From contig NC_068346.1 of the NCBI RefSeq assembly GCF_014633365.1, positions 19,241,030 to 19,305,029 on the forward strand: 64,000 nt of DNA, given 5' to 3'. The notes under the pieces were generated by a model that was given only the letters and a program-made list of their open reading frames with translations, was not told where the DNA came from and ran no database searches. Source of the DNA: Diospyros lotus (Eukaryota > Streptophyta > Magnoliopsida > Ericales > Ebenaceae). The position numbers and the translations under genes are program-made. Shown here one piece after another: positions 1 to 11,089 of this stretch (positions are counted from its first letter, which is position 1; each line of letters begins with the position of its first letter).

Positions 1-1683
1 TGAAGCTAAGTTTTGATTCAAGTTATGATCTCTGTTATCGTAAGCTTTATATCTGATAAGATTCCAGTCATTCGAATAAGTCTTGTGTCATTCGAATGAG
101 TTTCAAAGCATCCGAATAAGTTTCAGTGTTATCGTAATGTTTTTCCCTTATAATGTATCAGTCATTCGAATGAGTGCCTTGTCATTCGAATGAGTCCTGA
201 GATATCGTATCATTCGTATGAATTTTTGAGGTTTTTAGACTGTCATTCGAATGAGCCTTGTTGTCATTCGAATGAGCCCTTGAAGATGTGAGTAAGTTGT
301 TGCTTTGTATAGCTCAGCATTCGAATGAGCCTTCTTGTCATTCGAATGATCTTCAAATTGATTCGAATAAAGTTACTGTTGCATTCGAATGAGTCAAGTT
401 TTGTCAGTTCAAATGTTGGAAATTTTCAAAATTCATTCGAATGAATTTGTGAGTCATTCGAATGAGTCCCAGATCTGATCCGAATAGCCTTTGAATATCA
501 TCTATCATTCGAATGAGCCTTCTATCATTCGAATGAGTCTCTGTCATTCGAATGAGTTTTCTGCCATTCGAATGAGCTTGCTGAAATCTTTTTCTTTCAT
601 TCAAATGGCTGCCTTTTCATTCAAATTGCTTCCTTAGACTTTCTCAATCATCCAAACAGTATCAAATGGCATCCAAATAGCTTCCAATAAACTCTTGATT
701 CAAGTCTTAAATTTAATATGAATATTCAATTATTCAAATATTGAATTTTTATGCCAAGATATGATAAAATCCAATATGCCATGCCTATACTTAGAAATTT
801 CAGAATATTTGAATCTCAATATTTCTAGTAAAAATCATATAACATGTTTAGCAGTTCATTATGACATGGTCAGCATTATTTTGTGAGATTATGTGCATAC
901 ACATTGTATGAGCATTGAGCATGACTTATGTGGAGCACTACATATCGTGTGCCAGCATTTATATGAGCATTGCATTATGCGCGCCAGGCGGCTTGCCCGC
1001 GGGGATCCCACTAGTATCAGTACAATTATATCTCAGCTATGAGTTGCTCGCCTGATGTCGACCAGGGAGCTAGGGGCATATTGCCCAAAGTATGTGCTTA
1101 CAGTTTTTATGTTTGCAGGGCTCAGATCAGCCAGGTATGTGTTACAGTTATGTGGGCCTATGGGCCAAAGTTTCATACCTGCATTTAGTTTATAGCTTAT
1201 GTGCATTACATCTTATAAATGCCATCCAGTGATTATTATATCTCTCAGTACAAGTTCAGTAAGTATTTTTATCAGTATCGATACTCTTCGATTCAGCTTC
1301 AGTTATTCTTTCCAGTTTATTACTTGCTGAGCTTTGTAGCTCACCTTGTACTCTTCACCATTCCAGGTCCTAGTGGGGGAGTACCAGATGTGGGGACTAG
1401 CAGCAGTGTCCAGTAGTGTGTGTACATGGAGCCGCTCAAGACCAAAGATGTCTGGGAGTTGTTAGTTTATTAGTTAGTGCCTGATCAGTTTAGATTCATT
1501 TTATTTTCCAGTTTAGGGAATTTCCCTTAGATGCAATTATGATTTCAGTTTTGTTCACTCAGAGTCTTATTATAGTTAATTGATATATACAGTATTGGTA
1601 TCAGAATTCAGTTATCAGTCAGTTTATTTTATTATCCCCAATAGCACCTATTCTCGGGCAGTTCTAGGAGAGGGGGTGTTACA
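1..1683 (+). mobile_element. LTR of Tekay1 family, plus orientation, left end outside window
   Basis: The stretch ends in GGGTGTTACA at 1683 and is the near-exact reverse complement of 2811 to about 4470, so it is an LTR of the same family in opposite orientation. Its right end abuts the zinc-knuckle part of a minus-strand gag directly and no primer site follows, so it is a solo LTR or a 3' LTR rather than a 5' LTR. The left end lies beyond the window and a target duplication cannot be checked. Open frames inside it, such as 1219-1416, recur only because the LTR recurs. Confidence 0.85.
140..590. repeat. Palindrome array TCATTCGAATGA (copy 1)
   Basis: About 13 copies of CATTCGAATG, most within the perfect 12-bp palindrome TCATTCGAATGA, plus several one-base variants, are spaced irregularly at about 15-60 bp. 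The array also occurs in the two other copies of this LTR family in the window (3895-4400 and 62215-62710). Confidence 0.9.
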
Positions 1684-2674
1684 GCCCCTCTTGTCCACAC
1701 TTGAAACAAACGTTCTTCCCAGCTAGGCATGGTCCTCCGTGCTTCCTTCCACATTGACCACATTGTGGATTATTCTCTACTTTATTTCCTTGTCCGGCTG
1801 TCCATTTCCTCTTCTTATTATTATTGGATGAACCCTGAGATGTACCTGTGCCCTTCTTGGCTGCTTGTGTTGCTCTCCATTCATTGCGATCTCGCTCGAT
1901 AGCATATGCTCGCTGGACCACCGTGGCATAATCCACGCTTAGAGCTCCTCCAAAAGCATGTCGGATATCAGCACGCAATCCTCTCTGAAATTTGGCGGCC
2001 TTCCTTGCTTCACTGGACACCAACTCCGGAGCATATCGTGACAATGCTGTAAACTCCGCCTCGTACTGAGCCACCGTGTTAGTACCTTGTACCAATTCCA
2101 CGAACTCATAGACTTTCTGCTCCTTGACCCATGCTGGGCAATAAGAGTCGTTGAACACTTGTTGAAACTCAACCCATGTGGGCTCTCGATCACCAAACCT
2201 CTGGCGGGCAGTCTCCCACCATCTCTCGGCATTGCCTCTGAATATGAACGTGCTAAGTCGAACTCGTCGGTCGTCCGCACAACCAATAGATCGGAGATGC
2301 TTCTCTATTGATAGCATCCAATTCTCCACTGTTGCTGCATCTGTACCTCCATGAAATGTTGGCGGTCGGAACGCCATGAAGTCCTTCAATAATTGACTCC
2401 CAGTGTCTGTCGCTACAACTGGAGTTGTTTGGCGACTAGCGGTTCGCCTCCACTGCCTCCTGCTTCTTGGTGTACTTGCGGCTGCCTCACTTGATTCGTC
2501 ACTAGGGTATCAACTACCCTCATCAATCCTGCCAACATGCCTCGCATCTCGGCCATACCCTGTCATAAGTCACTGCCAGAATCCCCTGGTGAGCCTGGTG
2601 TGGGAAATGGAACCTCGCCTGGCGTAGAAGTAGCCTGGCTGCGAGTATGGGGTCGTCCTGTTTGATTACTCATC
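1684..2674 (-). pseudogene. Gag of Ty3/gypsy Tekay-type element (Tekay1), truncated
   Basis: Gag is the capsid/nucleocapsid polyprotein that packages retrotransposon RNA in cytoplasmic particles. An open frame of 236 residues (2389-1679) carries the retrotransposon gag fold signature, with FIFRGNAERWWETAR and an EF-QVFNDSYCP segment. A glycine/lysine-rich linker and a start of a cysteine knuckle (CGQCGRKHGG, then CFKCGQEG) follow. The likely N-terminus is an ATG at 2674; between it and the open frame there is one in-frame TGA and one frameshift. The C-terminus stops inside the second knuckle, exactly where the inverted LTR (1-1683) begins, so protease and polymerase are absent here. Assignment to Tekay/Del rests on the gag type, the tRNA-Met primer site and the long LTR; the exact lineage is inferred. 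Confidence 0.85.
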
Positions 2675-2793
2675 TTCCTGTATCACCACTTAGGGTTAGA
2701 ATACTGTAAATTGGGTTAACGTATCTAACTGACGGACACAAGTCCTAACTCTACCCAACATCCTATGTGTGTACTGGAGACTCCTCAAAACAC

Positions 2794-2806
2794 GGCTCTG
2801 ATACCA
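2794..2806 (-). other. Primer-binding site (initiator tRNA-Met type) of Tekay1
   Basis: On the minus strand TGGTATCAGAGCC lies four bases after the LTR end. This is the usual plant complement to the 3' end of initiator tRNA-Met, where minus-strand DNA synthesis is primed. It shows that 2811-5200 is the 5' LTR of a minus-oriented element. Confidence 0.9.
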
Positions 2807-2810
2807 ATAC

Positions 2811-5200
2811 TGTAACACCCCCTCTCCTAGAACTGCCCGAGAAGAGGTGCTACTGGGGATAATAAAATAAACTGACTGATAACTGAATTCTGATACCAAT
2901 ACTGTATATATCAATTAACTGTAATAAGACTCTGAGTCAACAAAACTGAAATCATAATTGCATCTAAGGGAAATTCCCTAAACTGGAAAATAGAATGAAT
3001 CTAAACTGATCAAGCACTAACTAATAAACTAACAACTCCCAGACATCTTTGGTCTTGAGCGGCTCCACGTACACACACTACTGGACACTGCTGCTAAGCC
3101 CTACATCTGGTACTCCCCCACTAGGACCTGGAATGGTGAAGAGTACAAGGTGAGCTACAAAGCTCAGCAAGTAATAAACTGGAAAGAATAACTGAAGCTG
3201 AATCGAAGAGTATCGATACTGATCAAAATACTTACTGAACTTGTACTGAGAGATATAATAATCACTGGATGGCATTTATAAGATGTAATGCACATAAGCT
3301 GTAAACTAAATGCAGGTATGAAACTTTGGCCCATAGGCCCACATAACTGTAACACATACCTGGCTGATCTGAGCCCTGCAAACATAAAAACTGTAAGCAC
3401 ATACTTTGGGCAACATGCCCCTAGCTCCCTGGTCGACATCAGGCGAGCAACTCATAACTGAGATATAATTGTACTGATACTAGTGGGATCCCCGCGGGCA
3501 AGCCGCGTGGCGCGCATAATGCAATGCTCATATAAATGCTGGCACACGATATGTAGTGCTCCACATAAGTCATGCTCAATGCTCATACAATGTGTATGCA
3601 CATAATCTCACAAAATAATGCTGACCATGTCATAATGAACTACTAAACATGGTATATGATTTTTACTAGAAATATTGAGATTCAAATATTCTGAAATTTC
3701 TAAGTATAGGCATGGCATATTGGATTTTATCATATCTTGGCACAAAAATTCAATATTTGAATAATTAAATATTTATATTAAATTTAAGACTTGAATCAAG
3801 AATTTATTGAAAGCTATTTGGATGATTGAGAAAGTCTAAGGAGGCAATTTGAATGAAAAAGCAGCCCCTTCGAATGAAAAAAAATGGATTTCTGCAAGCT
3901 CATTCGAATGGCAGAAAACTCATTCGAATGACAGAGACTCATTCGAATGATAGATGATATTCAAAGGCTATTCGGATCTAATCTGGGACTCATTCGAATG
4001 ACTCTCAAATTCATTCGAATGAATTTTGAAAATTTCCAACATTTGAACTGGCAAAAATCGACTCATTCGAATGCAACAGTAACTTTATTCGAATCAATTT
4101 GAAGATCATTCGAATGACAAGAAGGCTCATTCGAATGCTAAGCTATACAAAGCAACAACTTACTCACATCTTCAAGGGCTCATTCGAATGACAACACGGC
4201 TCATTCGAATGAGAGTCTAAAAACCTCAAAAATTCATACAAATGATATGATATCTCAGGACTCATTCAAATGACAGGGCACTCATTCGAATGACTGATAC
4301 ATTACAAGGGAAAAACATTACGATAACACTGAAACTTATTCGGATGCTTTGAAATTCATTCGAAAGACACAAGACTTATTCGAATGACTAGAATCTTATC
4401 AGATATAAAGCTTACGATAATAGAGATCATAACTTGAATCAAAACTTAGCTTCACTACACCATTCCAAAAGAAATCTTGGGAGAACAATCCCAATTGATA
4501 TATAAACAACTTGAGGGATGATTTACTGATCATAACTAATGTAAACATTGCAAGGAACATGCATGAACTGGCTGGTACTCACTGTACGCATGTAAATACA
4601 TATATAAACATGCACTGAACTGATATAACTCACTGTAACGCACATATATATATACATGCACTGGAACTGATTCAATTCTGGAAATCTGATATCAAACTCA
4701 ATTAAGACCTGTAAGAAAGGATTACAGGGGAAGGATACTTGCCTTATGACCTTCTTGATCGACTTAATGATCTCACGAGAGCCCCCTATGCAAAACTTGA
4801 ACTCACTGATTGCTTCTTGTCTCTCTGTTCTTACGGCGTGAAGAACATATGGCTTATGAAACTATATATACACTGATCTAAGAAGCCCTAACGCCATAAC
4901 TCATTCTCCTATTATAACTAGGAGTCTTTCAATCCGAATCCTCCTCACGGCTGGGTTAATTAATCCCTTAAACGAAATAACTTTATTTAATAATTAAATG
5001 CTAATATCAAATCCTTAAATGACCAACACGTCCTTGCATTTAATCTTCTCAATAATTAAATATAATTAAATGCTATTTTCTCAATTAAATCTCTAAATTG
5101 CCACATTAACAATTAATTGGCAAAAATTCTCCAAACAAAACTAATTAAGAAATTCAATAATTTCTAAATAAAAATCTAAACCCACTAATGGGTCGTTACA
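2811..5200 (-). mobile_element. 5' LTR of Tekay1, 2390 bp
   Basis: The stretch begins TGTAACACCC at 2811 and ends GGTCGTTACA at 5200, giving TG...CA ends with a near-perfect terminal inverted repeat. A primer site lies just outside at 2794-2806. A TATA-like TATATATAG lies on the minus strand near 4862-4870, so the palindrome array at 3895-4400 would be downstream and transcribed. The flank at 5201 continues into a Tat gag fragment, so this element probably inserted into Tat1. The partner 3' LTR is not in the window. Confidence 0.9.
3895..4400. repeat. Palindrome array TCATTCGAATGA (copy 2)
   Basis: About eleven exact CATTCGAATG words and at least five variants (for example CATTCAAATG, TTATTCGAATC) occur within 500 bp. 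It is the inverted counterpart of the array at 140-590. Confidence 0.9.
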
Positions 5201-5259
5201 GATTGTTCCTAAAGAATCAAAATGTAAAGTACGATCAATTACATGTAAATATAATTGGC

Positions 5260-5379
5260 TTGTGGGGCATAACGCTAACATCCTTGAAGCAATACATCGA
5301 ACGATTCAAAGCCGCAACGCAGGAAGTAAGGGATCTCCCAGTCGGGTTAGCGGCGTTAGCCCTACTAAATGGAACTACA
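5260..5379 (+). pseudogene. Tat1 gag fragment, part 1
   Basis: The frame here reads a capsid segment (SLKQYIERFKAATQEVRDLP, then a short ALALLNGT stretch) that matches in position and spacing the Tat2 gag at 16948-16850 and Tat3 gag near 57630-57700. It stops at the solo LTR that begins at 5380 and resumes at 6896 in the same frame once the LTR and one target copy are discounted. It is a partial, inactive gene. Confidence 0.8.
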
Positions 5380-6890
5380 TGAAGGATCATTAACGAGGAA
5401 ACATAGCATGCAACGGAAGCGGTTTAAAATCAAAACCGTTCCTCGAATTGATTAGTATCTAAGAGACTTACTTTTACGGTGGATTATCGGTCGGAATGGG
5501 GCGATAGGGGCAGGATGCGCGGTAGCTTCTTCTCGTGGTGGAGACGACGGCTGTCCTGCTATCCTTCGGCTCCTTCGCATCAGAACTTCGAGGCTCTCTT
5601 TCGATCTTTTGAAATATGACTCGAACTCGTGGCCTCCCTTCGGTGAAGAAGAGCAAAAACGACTTTAGATGAAAAACAAGCAAAGAGAGATATATATAGG
5701 GAGAACCCTAGGGTTAAAACCCTAGTGGGCCAAACCCTAATGGGCCAAGATCATTTAATTAATTTTCTAATTGGGTTAGCCCAATTAATTAATTAAAAAC
5801 CCTAATGAACTATTATTTTATTCTAGCCCAATTAATTATGGACCATTCTGAATAAAATAATTCTCTCTCAATGTAATTCATCCAACAAGCCAAATGTATT
5901 AAAAAATACATGAGTTACATCGAGCTACCCTGGGGACCAAAAGACAAATTATTCACGGCTACTAAAATGACCAAAATATCCCTGCTACCTAATAGCTATA
6001 TTTTGTCATTCTAAGTGTTCCAACTATCACCATATGGTAACACTGACCCCACGAATAATTTTGCATATGCCATGTCTTTGACCTACTAGTGTAATGACGA
6101 AAATACCCCTCTGCGTAACACCCATCATTTAGAAAGGAATAATGTACCAACACCTCTCTAAATGATTTCTACCATCCTTAGATCACTAGTCCAATAATCC
6201 GTGACTACTCGAATGTACTTGCTTATCACTAGGAGCTACCCAGAAGCACACACTCATAAGTCACGTTCCCAGGGCCCTAGATTATTTGATTATTCTTGGA
6301 CAATCACAAGGGGGTGAATCACAGAAACTATCTTGTATTAGTCTGTCTTAGCTAATTAGAAACCATACTCCCAACTCAAAAGGATATTGATCTTTGATAG
6401 ACCTCACCTACAATGAATCTAAGAATATAGCTCTAGGTTCACTAGACCACCAAGTAATACTCAAGTATTAGAGTACTCGTCCACGTAGTAGCAGTGATAG
6501 ACTAGCTCCATGATAATTAGTACTTTGTCATTAGCTTCTATCACAGGTCCACTCTACGCATTCCAAATGTGCTTGTACAATTAGAGTAAACGGACTGTTT
6601 ACTGGCTAAGGCAAGCCATCCTCCATTAGGATCTATTGCACAATGATCTTATCATGATAGAATGCCCAGTTCTAACAAAAGATCAAGAGTAATGTTTTTC
6701 TTGCTTATTAAGTACCCATGATTCATGCCTAACTGTGAAGAACGACCCATCACATGAATCACTTACTTAATAGCATGGACACTTTTTCCAACAATTAAAT
6801 GCAAATAATATATGTGCCATGAACTGAGTAAAAGAAACATCATTACCATAAATTAAACAAAACGTGTCTTTAGGGCATACATTTCCAACA
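5380..6890 (-). mobile_element. Solo LTR, copia-like family (1511 bp), TSD CTACA
   Basis: The element runs from TGAAGG to CCAACA and is flanked by exact CTACA copies at 5375-5379 and 6891-6895. The gag frame is interrupted at the left flank and continues at the right. On the minus strand it starts TGTTGGAAATGTATGCCC. A second member of the same family and size lies at 33168-34673. There is no internal coding region, so it is a solo LTR left by recombination between two LTRs. The copia assignment is inferred from the general look of the ends. Confidence 0.92.
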
Positions 6891-6895
6891 CTACA

Positions 6896-7258
6896 TACGC
6901 CCCGCTTAGAAGATCTTTAGCTTTCTCTAAGCCAAATTCTGTGACTAACTTGTTCGACCGAGCAGAATAATTTGTCATCCAAATGGAAATTTTGGATACA
7001 GGGGAAGGTAATGGAAGAGGAAGGGAAACCCAGCACGAGGTGCGAAGGTCCTTACAAAATTTAGAAGATGTTAGGCCCCAACATGTACACACTACTGACA
7101 CGACAAGGCAAGGCAATAGGAAAAGATTGGAACACCGTGCACCTGTAAAGGTACTTCCCAACTTTAGCCCCAAGGGAAGGGACGAAGCGCAAGATGTAGA
7201 GTCGAGCCTGTCACCAAAAGCATTACTTGACCCGACTGGAGGCCAGAATTGTCTTTAA
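6896..7258 (+). pseudogene. Tat1 gag fragment, part 2
   Basis: The frame continues from part 1 with a capsid C-terminal motif (SVTNLFDRAE) equivalent to SLADLFTRANKY in Tat2 and SLADLFVRANRY in Tat3. An in-frame TAA follows directly, then a basic, Gly/Arg-rich tail (6983-7256) ending in a stop. No zinc knuckle or protease follows. Confidence 0.75.
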
Positions 7259-7375
7259 TTTCCCATTATAATAACATCCCCCGATAAATAAAAGAATATA
7301 CCCCTGTATTCCCATGGAGTAGGCAAAACTATAAGCCGAACCATGTAGAATCTCGATGGGCCTAGATTATTTGTG

Positions 7376-8625
7376 TGTGTCATGCAGGTACGGTGGCTTA
7401 AGCCCAGCTCGCCTCCGAAAGTCAAAGTCGCCTAGTGGTAATCTGACGCCTATGACCACGAGCTGGCCCGGGATTACCAAAACATCTTATGCCTATGCCC
7501 GCAGACTCACCTGGATCCCTCGTTTGAGTTCGGTGCTGTGCCTTTTTGGCTAGACCCAACTCCTTGGTTGATCTGGCACCTAGGTCTCCCAGTAAACTCG
7601 GATGTCTGGTAGAAATTCCGTGTCAGACCACTAGCTAAGCCCAGATTCCTTGAGGTAGATTAGCCCTAGAAAGGTATAAAAGAAGTGAAGTGATCACATG
7701 GTAGCTCTAGCATAAGCCCGTTCCCGAAGGTTAAGTCGCCTAGTGACAATCTGGTGCCGATGACCATGAGTTGGCCTAGGATCGCAAGAACATCCGGCGC
7801 CTATGCCCACAGACTCACTCGGATCCCTCGTTTGAGTTCGGTGCTATGCCTTTTTGGCTAGACCCAACTCATTGGTTGATTTGGCACCTAGGTCTCCCAG
7901 AAACTTGGATGTCTGGTAGGAATCCCACGTCAGACCACTGGCCAAACCCAAATTCCCTAAGATAGACTGGCCTAAAGGAAGGCATAAAGAGATAACAACC
8001 CTATGACAAGTTCTGCCATGATCTCGCTTATCGGAGTTAAGTCTCCCAGTTGTAATCTGGTGCTGATGACCATGAGTTGGCTCGGGATCACCAGAACATC
8101 TGATGCCTATGCCCTCAAACTCACATGGATCTCTAATTCGAGTTAGGTGCTATGCCTCTTTGGCTAGACCCAACTCCTTGGCTAATCTGGCGCCTAAGTC
8201 TCCCGATAAACTTAGATGTCTAGTGGGAATCCCGTGCCTGACCATTGGCCAAACCCAGATTCCCTGAGGTAAACTAACCTTGAAAGACAGACATGGATGA
8301 CACAATAACCAGTGTGCTATGATCCATCCTAGGATCATCGGATGCTCCGAAGACTGTCCCCGTAGGCTCATTAGGACCCCTGGACTGAGTCTAGTGTTAT
8401 GCTCCAAGCTAGACCCAACTCCTTCGCTGATCCAGCGCTTAGGCCTCCCGGCAGGCTCGGACTCCCGTCAAGAATTTCGCGGTTGAACCTATCTCTCAAG
8501 GGCATGACTGCCCAAAAGATAATTTTGTACCTAAGCCCTCGGCTAGTGTAAGAGCTTCGGGTATTCTGAAACCCTTGATTGAGTCTAGGTGTTAGACCCG
8601 GCTCTTTGGCTGATATGTTACTATT
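7376..8625. repeat. Degenerate tandem repeat, about 300-bp unit, 4-5 copies
   Basis: The marker TAGACCCAAC recurs at 7551, 7859, 8165 and 8410, and as TAGACCCGGC near 8593. Periods are about 308, 306, 245 and 183 bp, so the last units are shortened. Other recurrent words are TGGCACCTAGGTCTCCC and ATGACCATGAGTTGGC. The array lies between gag and the polypurine tract, in the 3' untranslated region, where Tat-lineage elements often carry tandem repeats. Frames across it (for example 8150-8628) are by-products. Confidence 0.88.
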
Positions 8626-8649
8626 CAATTTTGTCTAAAAGATAAAACA

Positions 8650-8666
8650 AAAGAGTGGGGGGTAAT
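8650..8666 (+). other. Polypurine tract of Tat1
   Basis: AAAGAGTGGGGGGTAAT lies directly before the LTR start TGTTGTGCC. It parallels the Tat2 tract (minus strand AAAAGAGTAGGGAGCAAT before TGATATGCCC). This is the priming site for plus-strand DNA. Confidence 0.85.
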
Positions 8667-9772
8667 TGTTGTGCCATGAAAAAATGGGAAGTAAAAAATG
8701 AGAAATGAAAGAATTTTTTGACTCGCCGTGAAGTCGCGAGCCCCTAGCCACAAGGCGGTTAGATTATTGCCGTAAAGGCTAGCTGTGAGGGCCAGCCATT
8801 GGGCTGCCTCGCAACAAGCGCTGGTCGCAAGGCCGAGCTACCTCGAAATAGCGTTGCTATGAGGTCAAGCTAGCTTGGGAAACTGTTGACAACCTTGGGA
8901 AACTGTTGACAGTTGCCTTTGAAATGTTGAGCTAAACTGTTGGCAGTTCGTTGCAAACTATCGATAGTTTTTGTTCTAGAAACTCATAAATCGCACGATT
9001 GTTTGTCGATTCGTGAGGTAGAAAGCATGGGGCACGTGGCAATGGCAGACGAGGGGAGGATGGCATGTATGCTTCTGGTCTCCCCCTTATCCCCAGCCCA
9101 ATTTCCATGTCTCTTGTCTCTACTGAGGATGATTTAGGCGATTAGGGTTTTGGGTGTTTAATATATAAGTTAAAAAGAGAGAGATAGAAAGCATTGCAAC
9201 TGTTGCATTAAACCCTCTCGTTTTTGGCTCAATTTCTCTTCTACATTATAGAGAAAAACACTCACCCCTTGCTCCTTTCTTCCTCAGCTCATTACCTTTG
9301 CATTGCTATAGTAGCAACCTAAGTAAAACAGTGAGACTATTTTGGTGCTTGGGTTTCTCTTCTTTTGAACCCATATTCTTTCCATCCTTTATCTCCCCTA
9401 CTCTTTCTATCTAGCATAGAGAGAGAGTGTTGGGATTCATCATCTCGTTAGAGCATGGACTTGATAGGCCCCTCGTAGTTTAGGGGGATGGTTTCAGTCT
9501 AACTGAAATATTGTTTGAGATCTGTTCAAAGCAAGGAGTTGCTACTACTGGAGGATTTCAGCCTCTACATTGACCTACAGAAGTTATAAGGTATACCTAC
9601 TAAACCCTCTATGGCATGGTTTTGTTTCGTATAGCATATGGACATGAGAAACATGTCTTGCAAGGTGTTTTTTGATATTGTTTTTGGTGCTATCTTTGAT
9701 ATTTTTGAAAAATGTTTTGGAAAATAACTTAAACCCTTGCATTGGCACACCTCATCATGGCGTTCCTCTTCA
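8667..9772 (+). mobile_element. 3' LTR of Tat1, 1106 bp
   Basis: The LTR runs from TGTTGTGCC to CTCTTCA. A direct duplication of CTTGGGAAACTGTTGACA occurs at about 8874-8911, followed by AACTGTTGACAGTT-like words and the perfect palindrome AAACTATCGATAGTTT near 8955-8970. A TATA-like ATATATAAG lies at 9161-9169, so those palindromes are upstream of it. The right boundary is set by the resumption of copia RNase H sequence after ACATG. Confidence 0.78.
9161..9169 (+). promoter_or_regulatory. TATA-like box in Tat1 LTR
   Basis: ATATATAAG is followed by a purine-rich and then a pyrimidine-rich stretch, as expected near the start of the R region. It is a positional prediction only. Confidence 0.45.
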
Positions 9773-9976
9773 ACATGAACCACTTGTACTTTTCCTATCA
9801 ATCTTACATCCATCATAATCATCATCTATATAAGCTATTAGATCAAAGTTGTTTGATTTAGGATAAAATAGTTCTAAGCTTGCAGTTCCTTTTAGATATC
9901 TCAAAATTCTCTTAACTGCTTTTAAGTGAAATTCTTTGGAACCTCGCACATAAGCAAACACTAAACATAATATCAA
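9773..9976 (-). pseudogene. Copia RNase H / RT C-terminal fragment
   Basis: The translation gives AVKRILRYLKGTASLELFYP, then YIDDDYDGCKIDRKSTSG, the start of the copia RNase H domain (usually Y-D-A-D-W-A-G and D-R-K-S-T-S-G). RNase H removes RNA from the RNA-DNA hybrid during reverse transcription. The domain is cut after KSTSGS by the Tat1 LTR, so its other catalytic acidic residues are missing. Confidence 0.88.
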
Positions 9977-10050
9977 GTCTACTATCTTTTAAATAAAGAG
10001 GTGATCCAATCATGCTCATATAAAGTTTGTTATCTATAGCTTTTCCTAAC

Positions 10051-10800
10051 TCATCTCGATCTGTTTAGGCTTGATGAACCACTCATATCTGTGGTCATAG
10101 GTTTGCAATCTTGAACATCAAATCTCTTAAGAAGATTTCTTATGTATTTTTGTTGGGAAATATAAATACCTTCATCTTCTTGTCTTACTTGCAGTCCTAG
10201 AAAATATTTCAACTCTCCCATCATACTCATTTCAAATTCTCCTCGCATAAGATTTGCAAATTGATCACATAGAGATTTGTTTGTTGATCCAAATATGATA
10301 GCGTCTACATATATTTAAACTAACAATATATCCTTATCATGATTTCTTGTAAATAAGGTTGTATCTATTTTATCTCTTTTGAATCTTTTATCTAAGAGAA
10401 ATTTACTAAGCCTCTCATACCATGCCCTAGGGGCTTGTTTTAGACCATATAAAGCTTTGGAAAGTTTAAACACATGGTCTTCATACTTATTATTTTCAAA
10501 ACCAGGGGGTTGTTCTGCATAAACTTCTTCATTGATATATCCATTTATGAAAGCACTCTTAACATCCATTTGATATAACTTAATGTTTTTGTAGCAAGCA
10601 AATGCTAATAGCATCCTTATGGCTTCTATTCTAGCAATAGGGGCATAGGTTTCATCATAGTCAATACCCTCTTCTTTGCTATAACCTTGAGCCACTAGCC
10701 AGCTTTATTTCTAATGACTATACCATTTTCATCCATTTTGTTTTTAAATACCCATTTTGTACCTATAATTTCATAGTCTTTTCGTCTTGGCACTAGTTTC
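10051..10800 (-). pseudogene. Copia reverse transcriptase, inactive
   Basis: This is the polymerase domain of the copia element. In order it shows GTKWVFKNKMDE, a frameshift near 10700, then GIDYDETYAPIARIEAIR, YQMDVKSAFINGYINEEVY, QPPGFE and KALYGLKQAPRAWYE. An in-frame TAA (about 10308-10310) replaces the usual codon before the catalytic box. The box itself reads YVDA instead of YVDD, so one of the two catalytic aspartates is lost. The C-terminal part continues in frame with MMGELKYFLGLQV and a truncated thumb ending at 10051. The element cannot have been autonomous since these changes. Confidence 0.92.
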
Positions 10801-11089
10801 CAAACTCCACTTCTTTCAAATTGATTTAATTATTCTTGCATAAAAATAATCCAGTTTTCATCATCTAAAGCTTCTTTGACATTTTTAGGTTCAACTTGAG
10901 ATAAGAAAATGGCATATTGATATTCATTTCTAATGGATGATCTAGTTCTAATGCCTTTAGATGGATCTCCTATGATTTCATTTTCTTTGACATATTTCCT
11001 TTCTCTTGGAAATGTTGGTTCTTTTTCTTCTTGATACTCTTGATCTCTTTTAACTAGATTAATATATAGAGTGTTTGATTCATTTAGAT

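Larger units (their letters stand above)
5206..9772 (+). mobile_element. Tat1: Tat-type gypsy element, 3' part (gag fragment, tandem repeats, PPT, 3' LTR)
   Basis: The order on the plus strand is gag fragment, about 300-bp tandem repeats, a polypurine tract and an LTR. No protease, polymerase or integrase sequence is found between gag and the 3' repeats, so this is a pol-deleted, non-autonomous or decayed copy. Its right end (CTCTTCA at 9772) adjoins ACATG and the RNase H region of the SIRE-like copia, which suggests Tat1 inserted there. The left partner of the duplication is outside the window. Confidence 0.75.

Noticed and set aside
140..590. CRISPR-like pattern of short repeats with spacers
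   Set aside because: Spacing is irregular, the word is a 12-bp palindrome inside an LTR, and the DNA is plant nuclear.
140..590. Heat-shock elements (TTC/GAA words)
   Set aside because: The word has TTC and GAA adjacent without the two-base gap of the standard element, so a heat-shock factor site is not supported.
1000..1016. CCGCGG-GGATCC-ACTAGT-like string resembling a cloning-vector polylinker (also near 3479-3495 and 61780-61797)
   Set aside because: It recurs at the same place in three diverged copies of one LTR, so it is native LTR sequence and not vector contamination.
2794..2806. tRNA-Met gene fragments at TGGTATCAGAGC sites
   Set aside because: Only the short primer-binding complement is present, directly beside LTR ends; no tRNA body is present.
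3164..3439. 91-residue frame repeated at 61465-61740
   Set aside because: Both are inside copies of the Tekay1 LTR; the shared translation reflects LTR homology.
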